Assembly: GCA_028768525.1 (NCBI GenBank)
Contig: CP054837.1
Span: forward strand, 4,150,001-4,214,000
Source of the DNA: Desulfobacter sp.
GTDB lineage: Bacteria > Desulfobacterota > Desulfobacteria > Desulfobacterales > Desulfobacteraceae
Length of the DNA stretch: 64,000 nt
Direction: 5' to 3'
In this document: in pieces, positions 33,304 through 42,489 of the stretch
How the letters are laid out: every line of letters starts with the position of its first letter
How positions within the stretch are numbered: position 1 is the first letter of the stretch
The notes under the pieces: model-generated
The model's input: the letters and a program-made list of their open reading frames with translations, nothing else
Databases searched by the model: none
Told to the model about the DNA's origin: nothing
Program-made: the position numbers and the translations under genes

Positions 33304-35445
33304 ATGAAATTGGTATCAAAATTGTTGCAGCGACTGAATCCGCCGCCCTTTTCAACTGAAAAGGAAAGCAGAAAAGCTTCGACCCTTTTTTTGATAATAA
33401 AGGCGAGTTTTATTGGGATTTCCGTTATCCTTGGCGTCCGTATCATGGGGGCGGAATCGGAATTCTATCTGATTCCCCCTCTTTTGGCCAGCCTCGGCCT
33501 TCTGCTGTTTTCTCATTTCCTTCTTTTGTCAAAGCGGCTCGAACCGGCTTCTTACACCCTGGTCGGAACATTCCTTGGCTTATGCTGCTATCTTGTCATT
33601 GTTGGCGGGAATGGTTACCATGACACCGCCCTTTTCGCCGTACCGGGCCTTCTCATAGTGGCTGGCATGGTATTGAGGAAAAAGCAGTTTTACATATTCA
33701 CTTTGGTGCCATTATTATTGATCGCCCTTCTTGTTGTGGTGGAAAACCTTGGCATCTACGAGACAAAATTTTCCCACCTGGTTTCTCCCTATGACGGCAT
33801 TGATATTATTGTTGTCATTGCGATTACCGCTCTTTCAGTCCGCATCCTTACGGATAATCTGGTCAGGTCGCTCCAGCGTGCAAAAAGAAACGAGAAGGCA
33901 CTTCAGGAAAGCGAAGACAAATACCGGAACCTTGTTCAATATGCCCCAACCGGGATCTACGAATTCGATATGGAGAATTTGGAATTCATTAGCGTCAACG
34001 ATGTGATGTGTGAATATACCGGATACTCAAAAGAGGAATTTTTAAGACTCAATCCCTTTGATATTTTAAGTGATGACAGCAAGACCACCCTGGAAAATTT
34101 AATTAACACGGTTTTTTCAGAAAATCCGGAAGAACTGGCTGCGGAATACAAGATCAAGGGGAAGAATCAGAGGGAATTCTGGGTCTTGTCCAATGCAAAA
34201 TTTTTTTATGAGGCGGGGGTGCCCAAGCGGGCCATGGCGGTTGTCCATGATTTGACTGATATCCGGCAGTCGGAAGAGGAACGGCACAAGCTTGAAACCC
34301 AGCTATACCAGGCGCGCAAAATGGAAGCAATCGGCACCCTTGCCGGGGGGATTGCCCATGACTTCAATAATATTCTTTCAGGGATAATCGGATATTCCCA
34401 ATTGGCCAAAAACCATGTGGATAATCCGCAAAAGGCGATCAGGAGTATTGATCAGTCACTGAAAGGGGCAAAAAGAGCGGCCGAGCTTGTCCAGCAGATA
34501 TTGACCTTCAGCAGGAAGACCGAATACCAAAAAAAGCCTTTATGCATATCCTTTGAAATCAATGAGGCGTTAAAGCTTTTACGGTCTACCATCCCCAGCA
34601 CCATTGACATCGTGAAGAATTTGAATTCCGAATCCATGATTTCTGCCGATCCGGGAAAGATTCATCAATTGGTCATGAACCTTTGCACAAATGCATATCA
34701 TGCCATGAAAGAGAGAGGGGGGAGGCTGACAGTCATTTTGACGGAGGTTGATATCCTTGGCCCAAAGCAATCGCAAAATGGAGACATCCTTCCCGGAAAA
34801 TATGTGAAACTGGAAGTCAGCGATACAGGACACGGCATGGGCGAAAAGGAAATAGAAAAAGCTTTTGACCCTTATTATACAACAAAGCAGATGGGCGAAG
34901 GGACAGGCTTCGGTCTTGCAATTGTTCAGGCCGTTGTGGATGAACATGATGGCCATATAGAGGTGAAAAGTGATCCTGGCAAAGGAACCCGTTTCTACAT
35001 CTATTTTCCGATTGTTACAAAGGATGTTGAGCCGGCGGATTCCTCTATGGAGGGGCCCGCTTCATTAACAGGAAGTGAGAGAATCATGTTTGTCGATGAT
35101 GAAAGGCCGATCAGGGAAATCGCCAAGGAGAGTTTAGAAAATCTTGGATATGAAGTGGATCTGAGCAGAAACGGCTTTGAGGCGCTGCAGGCGGTTAAAG
35201 AAGATACCAGCCGGTTTGACTTGATCGTCACCGACATGAATATGCCTGTAATGGCAGGGGATGTACTCACTGCTGAATTGAAGAGTTTAAACCCTGATAT
35301 CCCCATTATCATGTGTACCGGATTTGGCGATACCATGACCGAAGAAAAGGCCGCAGCCCTTGGTATCAGCGCATACCTGGGAAAACCGGTGGAGATGGTG
35401 GATCTTTGTCAAAAAATGCGTCAAGTACTGGATGAAAAAAGATAG
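33304..35445 (+). CDS. Membrane hybrid sensor histidine kinase (6TM-PAS-HisKA-HATPase-REC)
   Basis: The 713-residue protein has about six membrane helices in residues 25-190 and a PAS domain (residues about 205-325, YRNLVQYAPTGIYEFDME). HisKA carries His352 in LAGGIAHDFNNIL, the HATPase has N-box NLCTNAYHAM and DTGHGMGEKEIEKAFDPYYTT (in parts), and the C-terminal receiver has Asp644 in LIVTDMNMPV. It has no DNA-binding output, so phosphate must pass to another protein. It is followed 116 bases later by a periplasmic solute-binding protein gene. Both genes are AT-richer than their surroundings, which suggests a different history. Confidence 0.92.
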   Translation: MKLVSKLLQRLNPPPFSTEKESRKASTLFLIIKASFIGISVILGVRIMGAESEFYLIPPLLASLGLLLFSHFLLLSKRLEPASYTLVGTFLGLCCYLVIVGGNGYHDTALFAVPGLLIVAGMVLRKKQFYIFTLVPLLLIALLVVVENLGIYETKFSHLVSPYDGIDIIVVIAITALSVRILTDNLVRSLQRAKRNEKALQESEDKYRNLVQYAPTGIYEFDMENLEFISVNDVMCEYTGYSKEEFLRLNPFDILSDDSKTTLENLINTVFSENPEELAAEYKIKGKNQREFWVLSNAKFFYEAGVPKRAMAVVHDLTDIRQSEEERHKLETQLYQARKMEAIGTLAGGIAHDFNNILSGIIGYSQLAKNHVDNPQKAIRSIDQSLKGAKRAAELVQQILTFSRKTEYQKKPLCISFEINEALKLLRSTIPSTIDIVKNLNSESMISADPGKIHQLVMNLCTNAYHAMKERGGRLTVILTEVDILGPKQSQNGDILPGKYVKLEVSDTGHGMGEKEIEKAFDPYYTTKQMGEGTGFGLAIVQAVVDEHDGHIEVKSDPGKGTRFYIYFPIVTKDVEPADSSMEGPASLTGSERIMFVDDERPIREIAKESLENLGYEVDLSRNGFEALQAVKEDTSRFDLIVTDMNMPVMAGDVLTAELKSLNPDIPIIMCTGFGDTMTEEKAAALGISAYLGKPVEMVDLCQKMRQVLDEKR

Positions 35446-35561
35446 ATTGACTGGGCTTTACAGCCATCATCAATGTTGTTATGCTCTTTTTAAGCAAACG
35501 CTCCAACCGGTTCCAGCCAGATTGTTTTAAAGTCAATTCATCAAAACAAAGTAGGTAAGGG

Positions 35562-36290
35562 ATGCGTTTATCGATTCAAATCATATTGTTGTCCTTTGTC
35601 ATGGCCTTGTTTTCAGGTCCGGTCAATGCCGAGACATATGTTTGCGGCATTGCTTCGGGGTATCCCCCCTATCAGTTCCAGCGCTATGGGACGGCCGCCG
35701 GATTGGATGCCGAAGTTGCCAGGCGGATTGGCGAAAAGCTGGGTGTGGAACTGGTTTTTTTTCAGGGAGATTGGGACGATGTCTTCAACCAGTTGCGATT
35801 TGGGAAGATTGATTTTATCGCAGGCATGGAAATCAATGAGGTGCGGATGCAGCTCTTTGATTTCAGCCCCCCTTATTACCATCGATATGATGCTGTTTTT
35901 GTCCGGGAAAATGAAAGACAGATCCATGGGGTCAAAGATTTATATAACAAGATCATTACAGGCGACAGACATTCATTTTTGGAATTGAGATGGCAGAAAG
36001 AGGGCATCAAGGATAAAATCCGGATTATGCAGACCCCAAGCAAGAGAAAGGCCATGCAGTTGCTGGAGGCCGGCAATACCCAGGCGGCCATCATGCCCAG
36101 GGCCGTGGGACGTTTTTTGGCAAAGGAGATGGACCTTCCGGTTAGAATCCTGACCACGTCGGATGCGGGCTCCCCTGTCGCCCTGGCAGTTAAAAAGGGG
36201 GAACAGGGTCTGCTGGAAAAATTGAATGCCGCGCTGGATGAATTAATTCGGGGTGGAGAACTCCAACAACTCAAAGACAAATGGCTTTAA
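35562..36290 (+). CDS. Periplasmic amino-acid-type solute-binding protein (PBPb family)
   Basis: The 242-residue protein has a signal peptide (IQIILLSFVMALFSGPVNA) and a family 3 bacterial binding fold (CGIASGYPPYQFQ, GLDAEVARRIGEKLGVELVF, FDFSPPYYHRYDAVFV). It lacks a neighbouring permease or ATPase, so it is probably a sensor component or a stand-alone binder. The adjacent hybrid kinase has its own membrane input region, and a similar pairing occurs at 58.8 kb. The ligand cannot be read from the sequence; the family usually binds polar amino acids. Base composition is AT-rich like that of the upstream kinase gene. Confidence 0.88.
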   Translation: MRLSIQIILLSFVMALFSGPVNAETYVCGIASGYPPYQFQRYGTAAGLDAEVARRIGEKLGVELVFFQGDWDDVFNQLRFGKIDFIAGMEINEVRMQLFDFSPPYYHRYDAVFVRENERQIHGVKDLYNKIITGDRHSFLELRWQKEGIKDKIRIMQTPSKRKAMQLLEAGNTQAAIMPRAVGRFLAKEMDLPVRILTTSDAGSPVALAVKKGEQGLLEKLNAALDELIRGGELQQLKDKWL

Positions 36291-36427
36291 CCCGCCTTGG
36301 CCGGCATCCGGCCGGCACCATGAATAATTTCCTCGTTATTTTCAGCAGATACAAGTGGAGATGAAAAAAAAATGGGTTTCTGGTATAGTTCCGCCTTGAA
36401 AAATGAATAAGGGAGGCAGGAGCCTGA

Positions 36428-37348
36428 ATGGAAAAAAAGAAACGGTATTCGGATTATAATGCGTATCTGAGGAACCTTTACGGGGAGCGGGTGCAGAAAA
36501 TTTCAGTGGATGCGGGGATGACCTGCCCCAACCGGGACGGCACCCTTTCCCGGGCTGGCTGCATTTACTGCAATGCCAAGGGGTCCGGCACCGGGGCCTT
36601 TGCCAGGGGCCTGTCCATCCGGGAGCAGATCGAACAGGGAAAAATTCCGGCCATGAAAAAATACAAGGCCAAGAAATTTCTGGCCTATTTCCAGTCCTAT
36701 TCCAATACTTACACCTCGGCGGCCCATATGAAATCCATGTACGATGAGGCCCTGTCCTGTGAGGGGGTGGTGGGCATGGCCGTTGGCACCCGGCCTGATT
36801 GTGTGGATGAGGAAAAAATCGCCCTCATTGATTCCTATGCCAAAGATTACCTGGTCTGGCTGGAGTACGGCCTGCAGTCCGTGCACAATTCTTCCCTTGA
36901 TATCATCAACCGGGGGCACGATTTCAAAGCCTTTGAGGAGGCCATGGCCCTGACTGCGTCCAGGCCGAAAATCAATATCTGCACCCATATCATTCTCGGC
37001 CTGCCCGGGGAAGACCGGCAGATGATGCTGGACAGCGCAAAGGTGATCGCCGACCTTGGGGTGAACGGGGTGAAGATCCACCTGCTTTATGTGATCCGGG
37101 GGACGGCCTTGGAGCGGATGTATGAAAAGGGGGGCTATACCCCCCTGACGCAGAATGAATACGTTGACCTGGTATGTGATTTTCTGGAGCGGCTGCCCAA
37201 AGATGTGATTATCCAGCGGATTACGGGGGACCCCCATGCCGACGAACTGGTGGCCCCTTCCTGGGCCGGCCGGTACAGGGAAACCTTTAATATGATCCAG
37301 CGCACCCTGGAGGTCCGGGATTCATACCAGGGGAAATTTATTATTTAA
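36428..37348 (+). CDS. TIGR01212-family (YhcC-like) radical SAM protein
   Basis: The 306-residue protein has the family's long-spaced cysteine motif: CPNRDGT with Cys33, then GCIYCNAKGSG with Cys45 and Cys48, presumably binding the iron-sulfur cluster. Then come FLAYFQSYSNTYTSAAHM, VVGMAVGTRPDCVDEEKI, LVWLEYGLQSVHNSSLD and ICTHIILGLPGEDRQMM. The reaction of the family is not established. A GGAGG site precedes the ATG. It is followed by a crotonase gene with a 27-base gap. Confidence 0.92.
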   Translation: MEKKKRYSDYNAYLRNLYGERVQKISVDAGMTCPNRDGTLSRAGCIYCNAKGSGTGAFARGLSIREQIEQGKIPAMKKYKAKKFLAYFQSYSNTYTSAAHMKSMYDEALSCEGVVGMAVGTRPDCVDEEKIALIDSYAKDYLVWLEYGLQSVHNSSLDIINRGHDFKAFEEAMALTASRPKINICTHIILGLPGEDRQMMLDSAKVIADLGVNGVKIHLLYVIRGTALERMYEKGGYTPLTQNEYVDLVCDFLERLPKDVIIQRITGDPHADELVAPSWAGRYRETFNMIQRTLEVRDSYQGKFII

Positions 37349-37375
37349 CCGCAATAAACGATAAGGGGGCACGAA

Positions 37376-38158
37376 ATGAGTAAAGTTGAAATCCGTACCC
37401 AGGGACATGTCCTGCTCATGGGGCTGAACCGGCCGGAAAAAAGGAACGCCTTTGACCTGGAGATGTACCGGGAACTGAGTGCTGCATACGGCCGGCTCCA
37501 CCGTGACCCTGAACTGCGCTGCGGGCTCCTTTACGCCGAAGGGGAGCATTTTACCGCAGGACTGGACCTGCCCCAGTGGTCACCCTGTTTTTCCCGGGGC
37601 AGTTTTCCGGAACTGCCGGAGGACGGGCTGGACCCCCTAGGGCTGGACCCTTCAAACCAGGTGGGAAAACCCATTGTCATGGCGGTCCAGGGTATCTGTC
37701 TGACCCTGGGGATTGAATTGCTCCTGGCCACGGATATCCGGGTGGCAGACAAGACCGCCCGGTTCGGCCAGATCGAGATCAAGCGGGGGATATATCCCGT
37801 GGGCGGTGCCACCGTACGGCTTCTTCAGGAGGTGGGGTGGGGCAACGCCATGCGCTGGCTGCTCACGGCCGACGAATTCACCGCCGAAGACGCCCTGACC
37901 ATGGGCCTGGTTCAGGAAGTGGCGGAACAGGGGCAGGCCCTGGATCGCGCCCTCGGGATTGCCCAAACCATTGCAAAACAGGCGCCCCTGGGCGTCGCCG
38001 CAACCCTGCGCTCCGCCCGAATCGCAAGGGTTCGCGGGGAGCAGGCCGCCGTTGAGCGGTTGCTCCCGGATTTGCTGCCCCTTATGTCGAGCGATGATGT
38101 GAAAGAAGGGCTGGCCTCTTTCATGGAGCGGCGGGAGGCCCGGTTCAAGGGCATATAA
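37376..38158 (+). CDS. Enoyl-CoA hydratase/isomerase (crotonase) family protein
   Basis: The 260-residue protein has the crotonase fold: LLMGLNRPEKRNAFDLEMY, the oxyanion-hole segment AEGEHFTAGLDLPQW, and IELLLATDIRVADKTARFGQIEIKRGI (in parts). In classical enoyl-CoA hydratase two glutamates do acid-base catalysis; the first is kept (QIEIKRG), but the second position (usually AMEM-like) reads AMRWLL. A different reaction such as isomerisation or hydrolysis is therefore possible. It would act on CoA thioesters in the cytoplasm. It lies downstream of the radical SAM gene, probably co-transcribed but without an obvious functional link. Confidence 0.85.
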   Translation: MSKVEIRTQGHVLLMGLNRPEKRNAFDLEMYRELSAAYGRLHRDPELRCGLLYAEGEHFTAGLDLPQWSPCFSRGSFPELPEDGLDPLGLDPSNQVGKPIVMAVQGICLTLGIELLLATDIRVADKTARFGQIEIKRGIYPVGGATVRLLQEVGWGNAMRWLLTADEFTAEDALTMGLVQEVAEQGQALDRALGIAQTIAKQAPLGVAATLRSARIARVRGEQAAVERLLPDLLPLMSSDDVKEGLASFMERREARFKGI

Positions 38159-38357
38159 GCGGGAATGGCCCAGGGCTTTCGGTGGAAAAAATTTTGCATT
38201 GACTTTGGGCCTATTCAGGGATATCTATCTTTTTTGATCATATATATAATTAAACTGGATTGCCGGTTCTCGTTCTGTGTGTCCCATGTTCTGAAAATTC
38301 TGACAGTCCTTTGAACCATACCGCCTTGTCGGGCGGGTCGAAAAAAGAGCGTCAACT

Positions 38358-39935
38358 ATGGGTAACAATGTTCTGATTGTGGATGATGAGCCCCGGTTTG
38401 CGGCCTCATTAAAATGCTTATTGGAGAAAAAAGGAATTGCGGCTCGGGTATCCTTGAGCGTGGCCGATGCGCTTCTCATGTTTCGCGAAAATCCGGTCAA
38501 AGTCGTCATTTCAGATATCCAGATGCCCCGGCAGAATGGATTTGATCTGATGACGGATGTAATCGGTGAAGACAGTCTGACCCAGTTTATTTTCCTCACC
38601 GGCTATCCCAGCATCGATTATATCAAACAGGCTTTCCGCCGGAATGCATTTGAATTTTTCAAAAAACCCATTGAGGATGTCAATGTACTGGCCGGCGCCG
38701 TGGCAGAGGCCCGTATCAATTACGACCGCCTGAGACAGGATCGGTATACACAGCAGAAACTCCAGAACGAGGCGGCCGTGTTCGGCCACATTCTCGACGG
38801 CATCGACACCGGCGTCCTGGTACTGGATATGTCATCCTGCCGGGTGATTTTTGCCAACCGGAGGTTCAATCTGGAGATGGGGCACCCGGAGGACCTGAAT
38901 CTTTCCGGCAGAAAATGCCTGGAGGTGATCCCGGGGCGGAAAAAGGATCCCTGCCGGGTATGCACCAATTCCCGGATCCTGGACCACCTGGGACGGCCTG
39001 CCGGCTCCTTTGAATGGGAGATGGAAAATCCGGTCACCGGCAGCCGATACACGGTCATGGATAAGGCCATTCAGTGGATTGACGGCAGGATCGTCAGGCT
39101 GTCCACCTTTTTCAATATCACAGAAAAAAGAAAGCACGAGATTATGTTCAGGGCCTATGAGAAAAAGGTGAGGCGCCTGGCAGAGCTGGAGAATATCGAA
39201 ACCCTGGCCGGAGGCATTGCCCATCAGTTCAACAATTCCCTCTCCGTTATATCGGGAAACCTGGAGCTGATGGAATTGGAAATGGCCCGGCATGAGAAGA
39301 AAATACCCTATACCCGCGCCATGAAGGCCTCTGCCGAAAAAATGGTGGATATGACCGCCTCATTGCTTGCCTATGCCAGGGGGGGCAAGTACCGGGTCCG
39401 GGAACTGCGGTTCCATGAAATGGTCAACAGGGCCCTGCATCAGCTTTCCCACGATATTCCGGATCATGTGCAGATCAATAAACAGGTGCCGGAAGCCGGG
39501 CTCAGGGTCCGGGTGGATATGGGGCAGATCCGGACCCTTTTGGGCAATATCATTGAAAATGCGGTGGAAGCCGGCGCCGGACGGATTGATATCAGCGGGA
39601 GCGGGAAGCCCTCGCCACCGCCCCGGCTCAATGGCACCGACAGGGGAAAGACGGGCCATGGCGCCTACCTCTGCCTGGAGATCCGGGACAATGGCCAGGG
39701 CATGGACAGCGATACCCTGGAACGGGTGTTCCAACCCTTTTTCACCACCAAATTCCAGGGCAGGGGGCTGGGGCTGGCGGCGTCCATGGGCATCGTGAAG
39801 GGACATCAGGGATTCATTTTCATGGAATCCGAGCCCGGCCGGGGCACCCGGGTATCGGTTCACCTGCCGGTATGGGCCGGTGAAATCCCCGCCATTAAGC
39901 CCGAGCAGAAGGGCTTCCGGTTTCAGCATTCATAA
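38358..39935 (+). CDS. REC-PAS-histidine kinase
   Basis: The 525-residue soluble protein has an N-terminal receiver domain (LIVDDEPRFAASLKCLLEKKG, Asp53 in VVISDIQMPRQNG), then a PAS-like domain (ILDGIDTGVLVLDMSSCRVIFAN). HisKA carries His289 in TLAGGIAHQFNNSL, and the HATPase shows GNIIENAVEAGA, RDNGQGMDSDTLERVF and GRGLGLAAS. There is no membrane segment, so it is a cytoplasmic relay kinase controlled by phosphorylation of its own receiver. A CxxC-like pair (KDPCRVCTNSR) sits in the PAS region. No partner regulator lies beside it. It converges on the MBL gene with a 10-base gap. Confidence 0.9.
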   Translation: MGNNVLIVDDEPRFAASLKCLLEKKGIAARVSLSVADALLMFRENPVKVVISDIQMPRQNGFDLMTDVIGEDSLTQFIFLTGYPSIDYIKQAFRRNAFEFFKKPIEDVNVLAGAVAEARINYDRLRQDRYTQQKLQNEAAVFGHILDGIDTGVLVLDMSSCRVIFANRRFNLEMGHPEDLNLSGRKCLEVIPGRKKDPCRVCTNSRILDHLGRPAGSFEWEMENPVTGSRYTVMDKAIQWIDGRIVRLSTFFNITEKRKHEIMFRAYEKKVRRLAELENIETLAGGIAHQFNNSLSVISGNLELMELEMARHEKKIPYTRAMKASAEKMVDMTASLLAYARGGKYRVRELRFHEMVNRALHQLSHDIPDHVQINKQVPEAGLRVRVDMGQIRTLLGNIIENAVEAGAGRIDISGSGKPSPPPRLNGTDRGKTGHGAYLCLEIRDNGQGMDSDTLERVFQPFFTTKFQGRGLGLAASMGIVKGHQGFIFMESEPGRGTRVSVHLPVWAGEIPAIKPEQKGFRFQHS

Positions 39936-39945
39936 ACCACTCCGG

Positions 39946-41040
39946 TCAGTCTTTTACAAATTTTACGGCGTCCGCCTGCCTCGGCCCTGGGTTCTGTTTT
40001 GCCAGGGTCTTTTGCATGGGCGCCTCCCACCATGGCCCGCCAAGGCGGTTAAGGGTGACGGTTTCTCCGGCGGCCGGGGTGGCTATGGTGACCCCGGCGG
40101 CATCTGCGGCGGCCTTTAGCCGGGCCATGGGCTCATACCAGGGGTGGAGGGCCAGGTTGAATGTCCCCCAATGGACGGGATGGAGGATGCGGCCCCCCAG
40201 GTCCAGATGGGCCTGCACCGTTTCTTCGGGATACATGTGGACCCCGTGCCAGGCAGGGTCATAGGCCCCGCATTCAATGAAGGTCATGTCAAAGGGGCCC
40301 AGGGCTTTTCCGATGGCGGCAAATCCATTGAAATACCCGGAATCTCCTGAAAAGAAAATGTTATAGCCGGGAGATGCGATGACCCAGGAGGCCCATAGGG
40401 TTTGGTTCCGGTCCATCAGGCCCCGGCCGGAAAAATGCTGGGATGGGCAGGCGGTCACCTTCAGTCCTCCCGGTATCTCCATATCATCCCACCAGCCCAG
40501 GGCCGTGATTTTTTCCTCCGGCACCCCCCAGGCGGCCAGGCGGCGGTCCACCCCGGTGGGGACAATGAACCGGGCGGCCTTGTCCTTGAGGGCCAGGACG
40601 GTGAACTTGTTGAGGTGGTCATAATGGTCGTGGGAGATGATCACCAGGTCCACCCGGGGCAGATCTCCGGGGGCCAGGGGGGGCGGGCCGTTGAACCGGC
40701 CGGGCCCGGCAATGGTCACCCTGGATGCCAATACCGGGTCCAGGAGAATCCGGAAACCGTCCATGTTGACCATGAGGGAAGAGTGGCCCAGCCAGGTGCT
40801 GTTGAATTCCCCTTTTTCCCGGCGGGAAAAGGGGGCGGTATCCACCGGGGATACGGGCAGGGCGACTTTGGGCGTCCGGTTGTTTTTTGAAAAGATAAAC
40901 TTGACGGCGGCAGCAAGGGTGCCGCCCGCATCCATGTCCGGTGACCGGCTGTCAAATGTCTGTGCTGATGTGGTCATAACAACTCCTGTGGCGATTAATA
41001 CAATGATTATAATGGCTGAAGGTTTTAATTGAATGTTCAT
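39946..41040 (-). CDS. MBL-fold hydrolase of the NAPE-PLD/UlaG-like group, exported or anchored
   Basis: The 364-residue protein has an N-terminal hydrophobic segment (AIIIIVLIATGVVMTTSAQ). Its metallo-beta-lactamase fold shows STWLGHSSLMVNMDGFRILLDP, metal motif ISHDHYDHLNK, CPSQHFSGRGLMDRN, FFSGDSGYFNGF and LHPVHWGTFNLALHPW. These features match the NAPE-PLD-like group of phosphodiesterases/lipid hydrolases. The natural substrate is unknown. It lies 25 bases after the TetR regulator gene on the same strand, so TetR probably controls it. Confidence 0.88.
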   Translation of the reverse strand: MNIQLKPSAIIIIVLIATGVVMTTSAQTFDSRSPDMDAGGTLAAAVKFIFSKNNRTPKVALPVSPVDTAPFSRREKGEFNSTWLGHSSLMVNMDGFRILLDPVLASRVTIAGPGRFNGPPPLAPGDLPRVDLVIISHDHYDHLNKFTVLALKDKAARFIVPTGVDRRLAAWGVPEEKITALGWWDDMEIPGGLKVTACPSQHFSGRGLMDRNQTLWASWVIASPGYNIFFSGDSGYFNGFAAIGKALGPFDMTFIECGAYDPAWHGVHMYPEETVQAHLDLGGRILHPVHWGTFNLALHPWYEPMARLKAAADAAGVTIATPAAGETVTLNRLGGPWWEAPMQKTLAKQNPGPRQADAVKFVKD

Positions 41041-41065
41041 TTAATAATCATTTAAAATTTTTTGT

Positions 41066-41638
41066 TTAACGCTTTACGGCATCCCAGGCCAGGTTAAATG
41101 CCGTCTCAATACTTTTGTCTGTCAATTCAAAATTCGTACAGAAGCGGGGGTTGGCCAGGGCTTTAACCGGATAGAACATAAAGGCGGCAAGGATGTCAAA
41201 CTCCACGTCCTTGAGTATTTTCTGTTCAATCCCCCGGGTCATGACCCGGAACATGGGGGCAAAATATGCTTCCACCTTTTCCTTGTCCACCAACCCGCTG
41301 TAAGGAGAGTTGGCGAATTGCTCCATGTACTGGAAATATGCCGGATGTTCCGAGGCAAAGGCAAAGGTGTTCATCCACAACTGCTGCAGGCAGTCCCGGA
41401 TGGGCAGGTCTTCATTAAAGCCCCTGAGCAGGGTCCGGCTCATGAGTTCTTTGATTCTGACATAGGTGGAGACCAGCAATTCCTCTTTGTTTTTATGATA
41501 AACGTAGAGTGTGGCCGGGGAAACCTTGGCCGCCTTGGCGATCTTGGATACGGAACTGGCCGCAAAACCGGTCTCGTTGACCATGGCCACCGTGGCCTGG
41601 AACAGGGCCTCCTGTTTTATCTCGTCTTTTACTCTCAT
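41066..41638 (-). CDS. TetR-family transcriptional repressor
   Basis: The 190-residue protein has an N-terminal helix-turn-helix of the TetR type (AASSVSKIAKAAKVSPATLYVYHKNKEEL, in parts) and an all-helical ligand domain ending LTDKSIETAFNLAWDAVKR. It shares a transcript with the downstream MBL hydrolase. A good promoter with a palindromic site in its spacer lies right upstream (41647-41675), pointing to autorepression. The distance from the -10 to the start codon is so short that the mRNA may be almost leaderless. The inducer is unknown; a fatty acid or lipid compound would fit the neighbouring hydrolase, but this is inference. Confidence 0.92.
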   Translation of the reverse strand: MRVKDEIKQEALFQATVAMVNETGFAASSVSKIAKAAKVSPATLYVYHKNKEELLVSTYVRIKELMSRTLLRGFNEDLPIRDCLQQLWMNTFAFASEHPAYFQYMEQFANSPYSGLVDKEKVEAYFAPMFRVMTRGIEQKILKDVEFDILAAFMFYPVKALANPRFCTNFELTDKSIETAFNLAWDAVKR

Positions 41639-41646
41639 GGAAAGAT

Positions 41647-41675
41647 AAAATAAACGATCATTCAGTTATTGTCAA
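41647..41675 (-). promoter_or_regulatory. tetR promoter with operator inside the spacer
   Basis: On the minus strand TTGACA (41670-41675) and TATTTT (41647-41652) are exactly 17 bases apart. Between and partly across them lies the imperfect palindrome TGAATGATCGTTTA (41651-41664, 10 of 14 symmetric), the usual style of a TetR operator. Confidence 0.7.
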
Positions 41676-41694
41676 CCTGGAAGGCAAAAATAGT

Positions 41695-42396
41695 TCAGGG
41701 CCTGCAGATGCCGCAGGGAGAAAATCCTTTGGCAATGGCCGTATCCCGGTGGGAAAAGACGCGGGTGCAGTTTTTGCAGTTAAAATACCGGCAGGAGGGG
41801 CGGTGAAATACCCGGGATGACGTATTGCCCCTGTACGCCGAGGCCGCGGCCATACGGGGCCTGGCCTTGTGTGCCGGCGCAGTTGATTGGCCCGGTCCCC
41901 AGATATTCAGCCCCCGGGCCCGGGCCCCGGCCTGGGCCGCTGTGAATTGGTTGTGGTAACTGGGGCTGGTGCCGTATTTGGTGTAGTAGGGGGACCAGCC
42001 CTTTTGTACCAGTTCCAGGTTGAAATTTTCATGGTCGATGAATACATAGGCCAGAAGCCTGCCGTATTTTCCCCGTTTTCTGCCTTCGAATTCCAGGGCA
42101 ACCCGTTGGCCTGCCAGACGCTGCCGGGTATAGGCGGCGGCTTTTTTGCCCATCGGGGTATTCCGGGAGGCATCCGGATGCACCGATTCCGGGGTGTCCA
42201 CATTGAGCAGCCTTATTTTTTCCCGTTTCCCTTTATAGAGGACGGTGATGGTGTCCCCGTCCACCACCTTGACCACGGGGCAGACCGCCCTTCCGGCTGA
42301 GGACCTGCCGGGAAGAACGAGCAGGAGGATGAGAACCAGGGCCAGACAGACGGTTCTGGCCGCCCGGAAGCAATAATTACAGGGTGCGTTGTTCAT
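41695..42396 (-). CDS. Secreted thermonuclease-family (SNase) protein with Ada-like Cys tail
   Basis: The 233-residue protein has an N-terminal signal or anchor (AVCLALVLILLLVLPGRSSA-like segment). Its staphylococcal-nuclease domain shows VVKVVDGDTITVLYKGKREKIRLLNVDTPE (in parts), and catalytic-type residues follow in GKYGRLLAYVFI. The C-terminal module RVFHRPSCRYFNCKNC...FSPCGICRP resembles the metal-binding start of Ada proteins and is common on exported nucleases. It should cleave DNA or RNA outside the cytoplasm using calcium. The ATG at 42396 is used as start; a GTG two codons upstream is also possible. No clear operon partner. Confidence 0.88.
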   Translation of the reverse strand: MNNAPCNYCFRAARTVCLALVLILLLVLPGRSSAGRAVCPVVKVVDGDTITVLYKGKREKIRLLNVDTPESVHPDASRNTPMGKKAAAYTRQRLAGQRVALEFEGRKRGKYGRLLAYVFIDHENFNLELVQKGWSPYYTKYGTSPSYHNQFTAAQAGARARGLNIWGPGQSTAPAHKARPRMAAASAYRGNTSSRVFHRPSCRYFNCKNCTRVFSHRDTAIAKGFSPCGICRP

Positions 42397-42489
42397 GGTC
42401 ACAGCGAGAGGTCTCGTAAAATGGATTCAACTCAGTTCCGGCAGGCGATTCAACAGGGGTGAGGCCGGGGTTAACCTTTCAGTCAAAGA

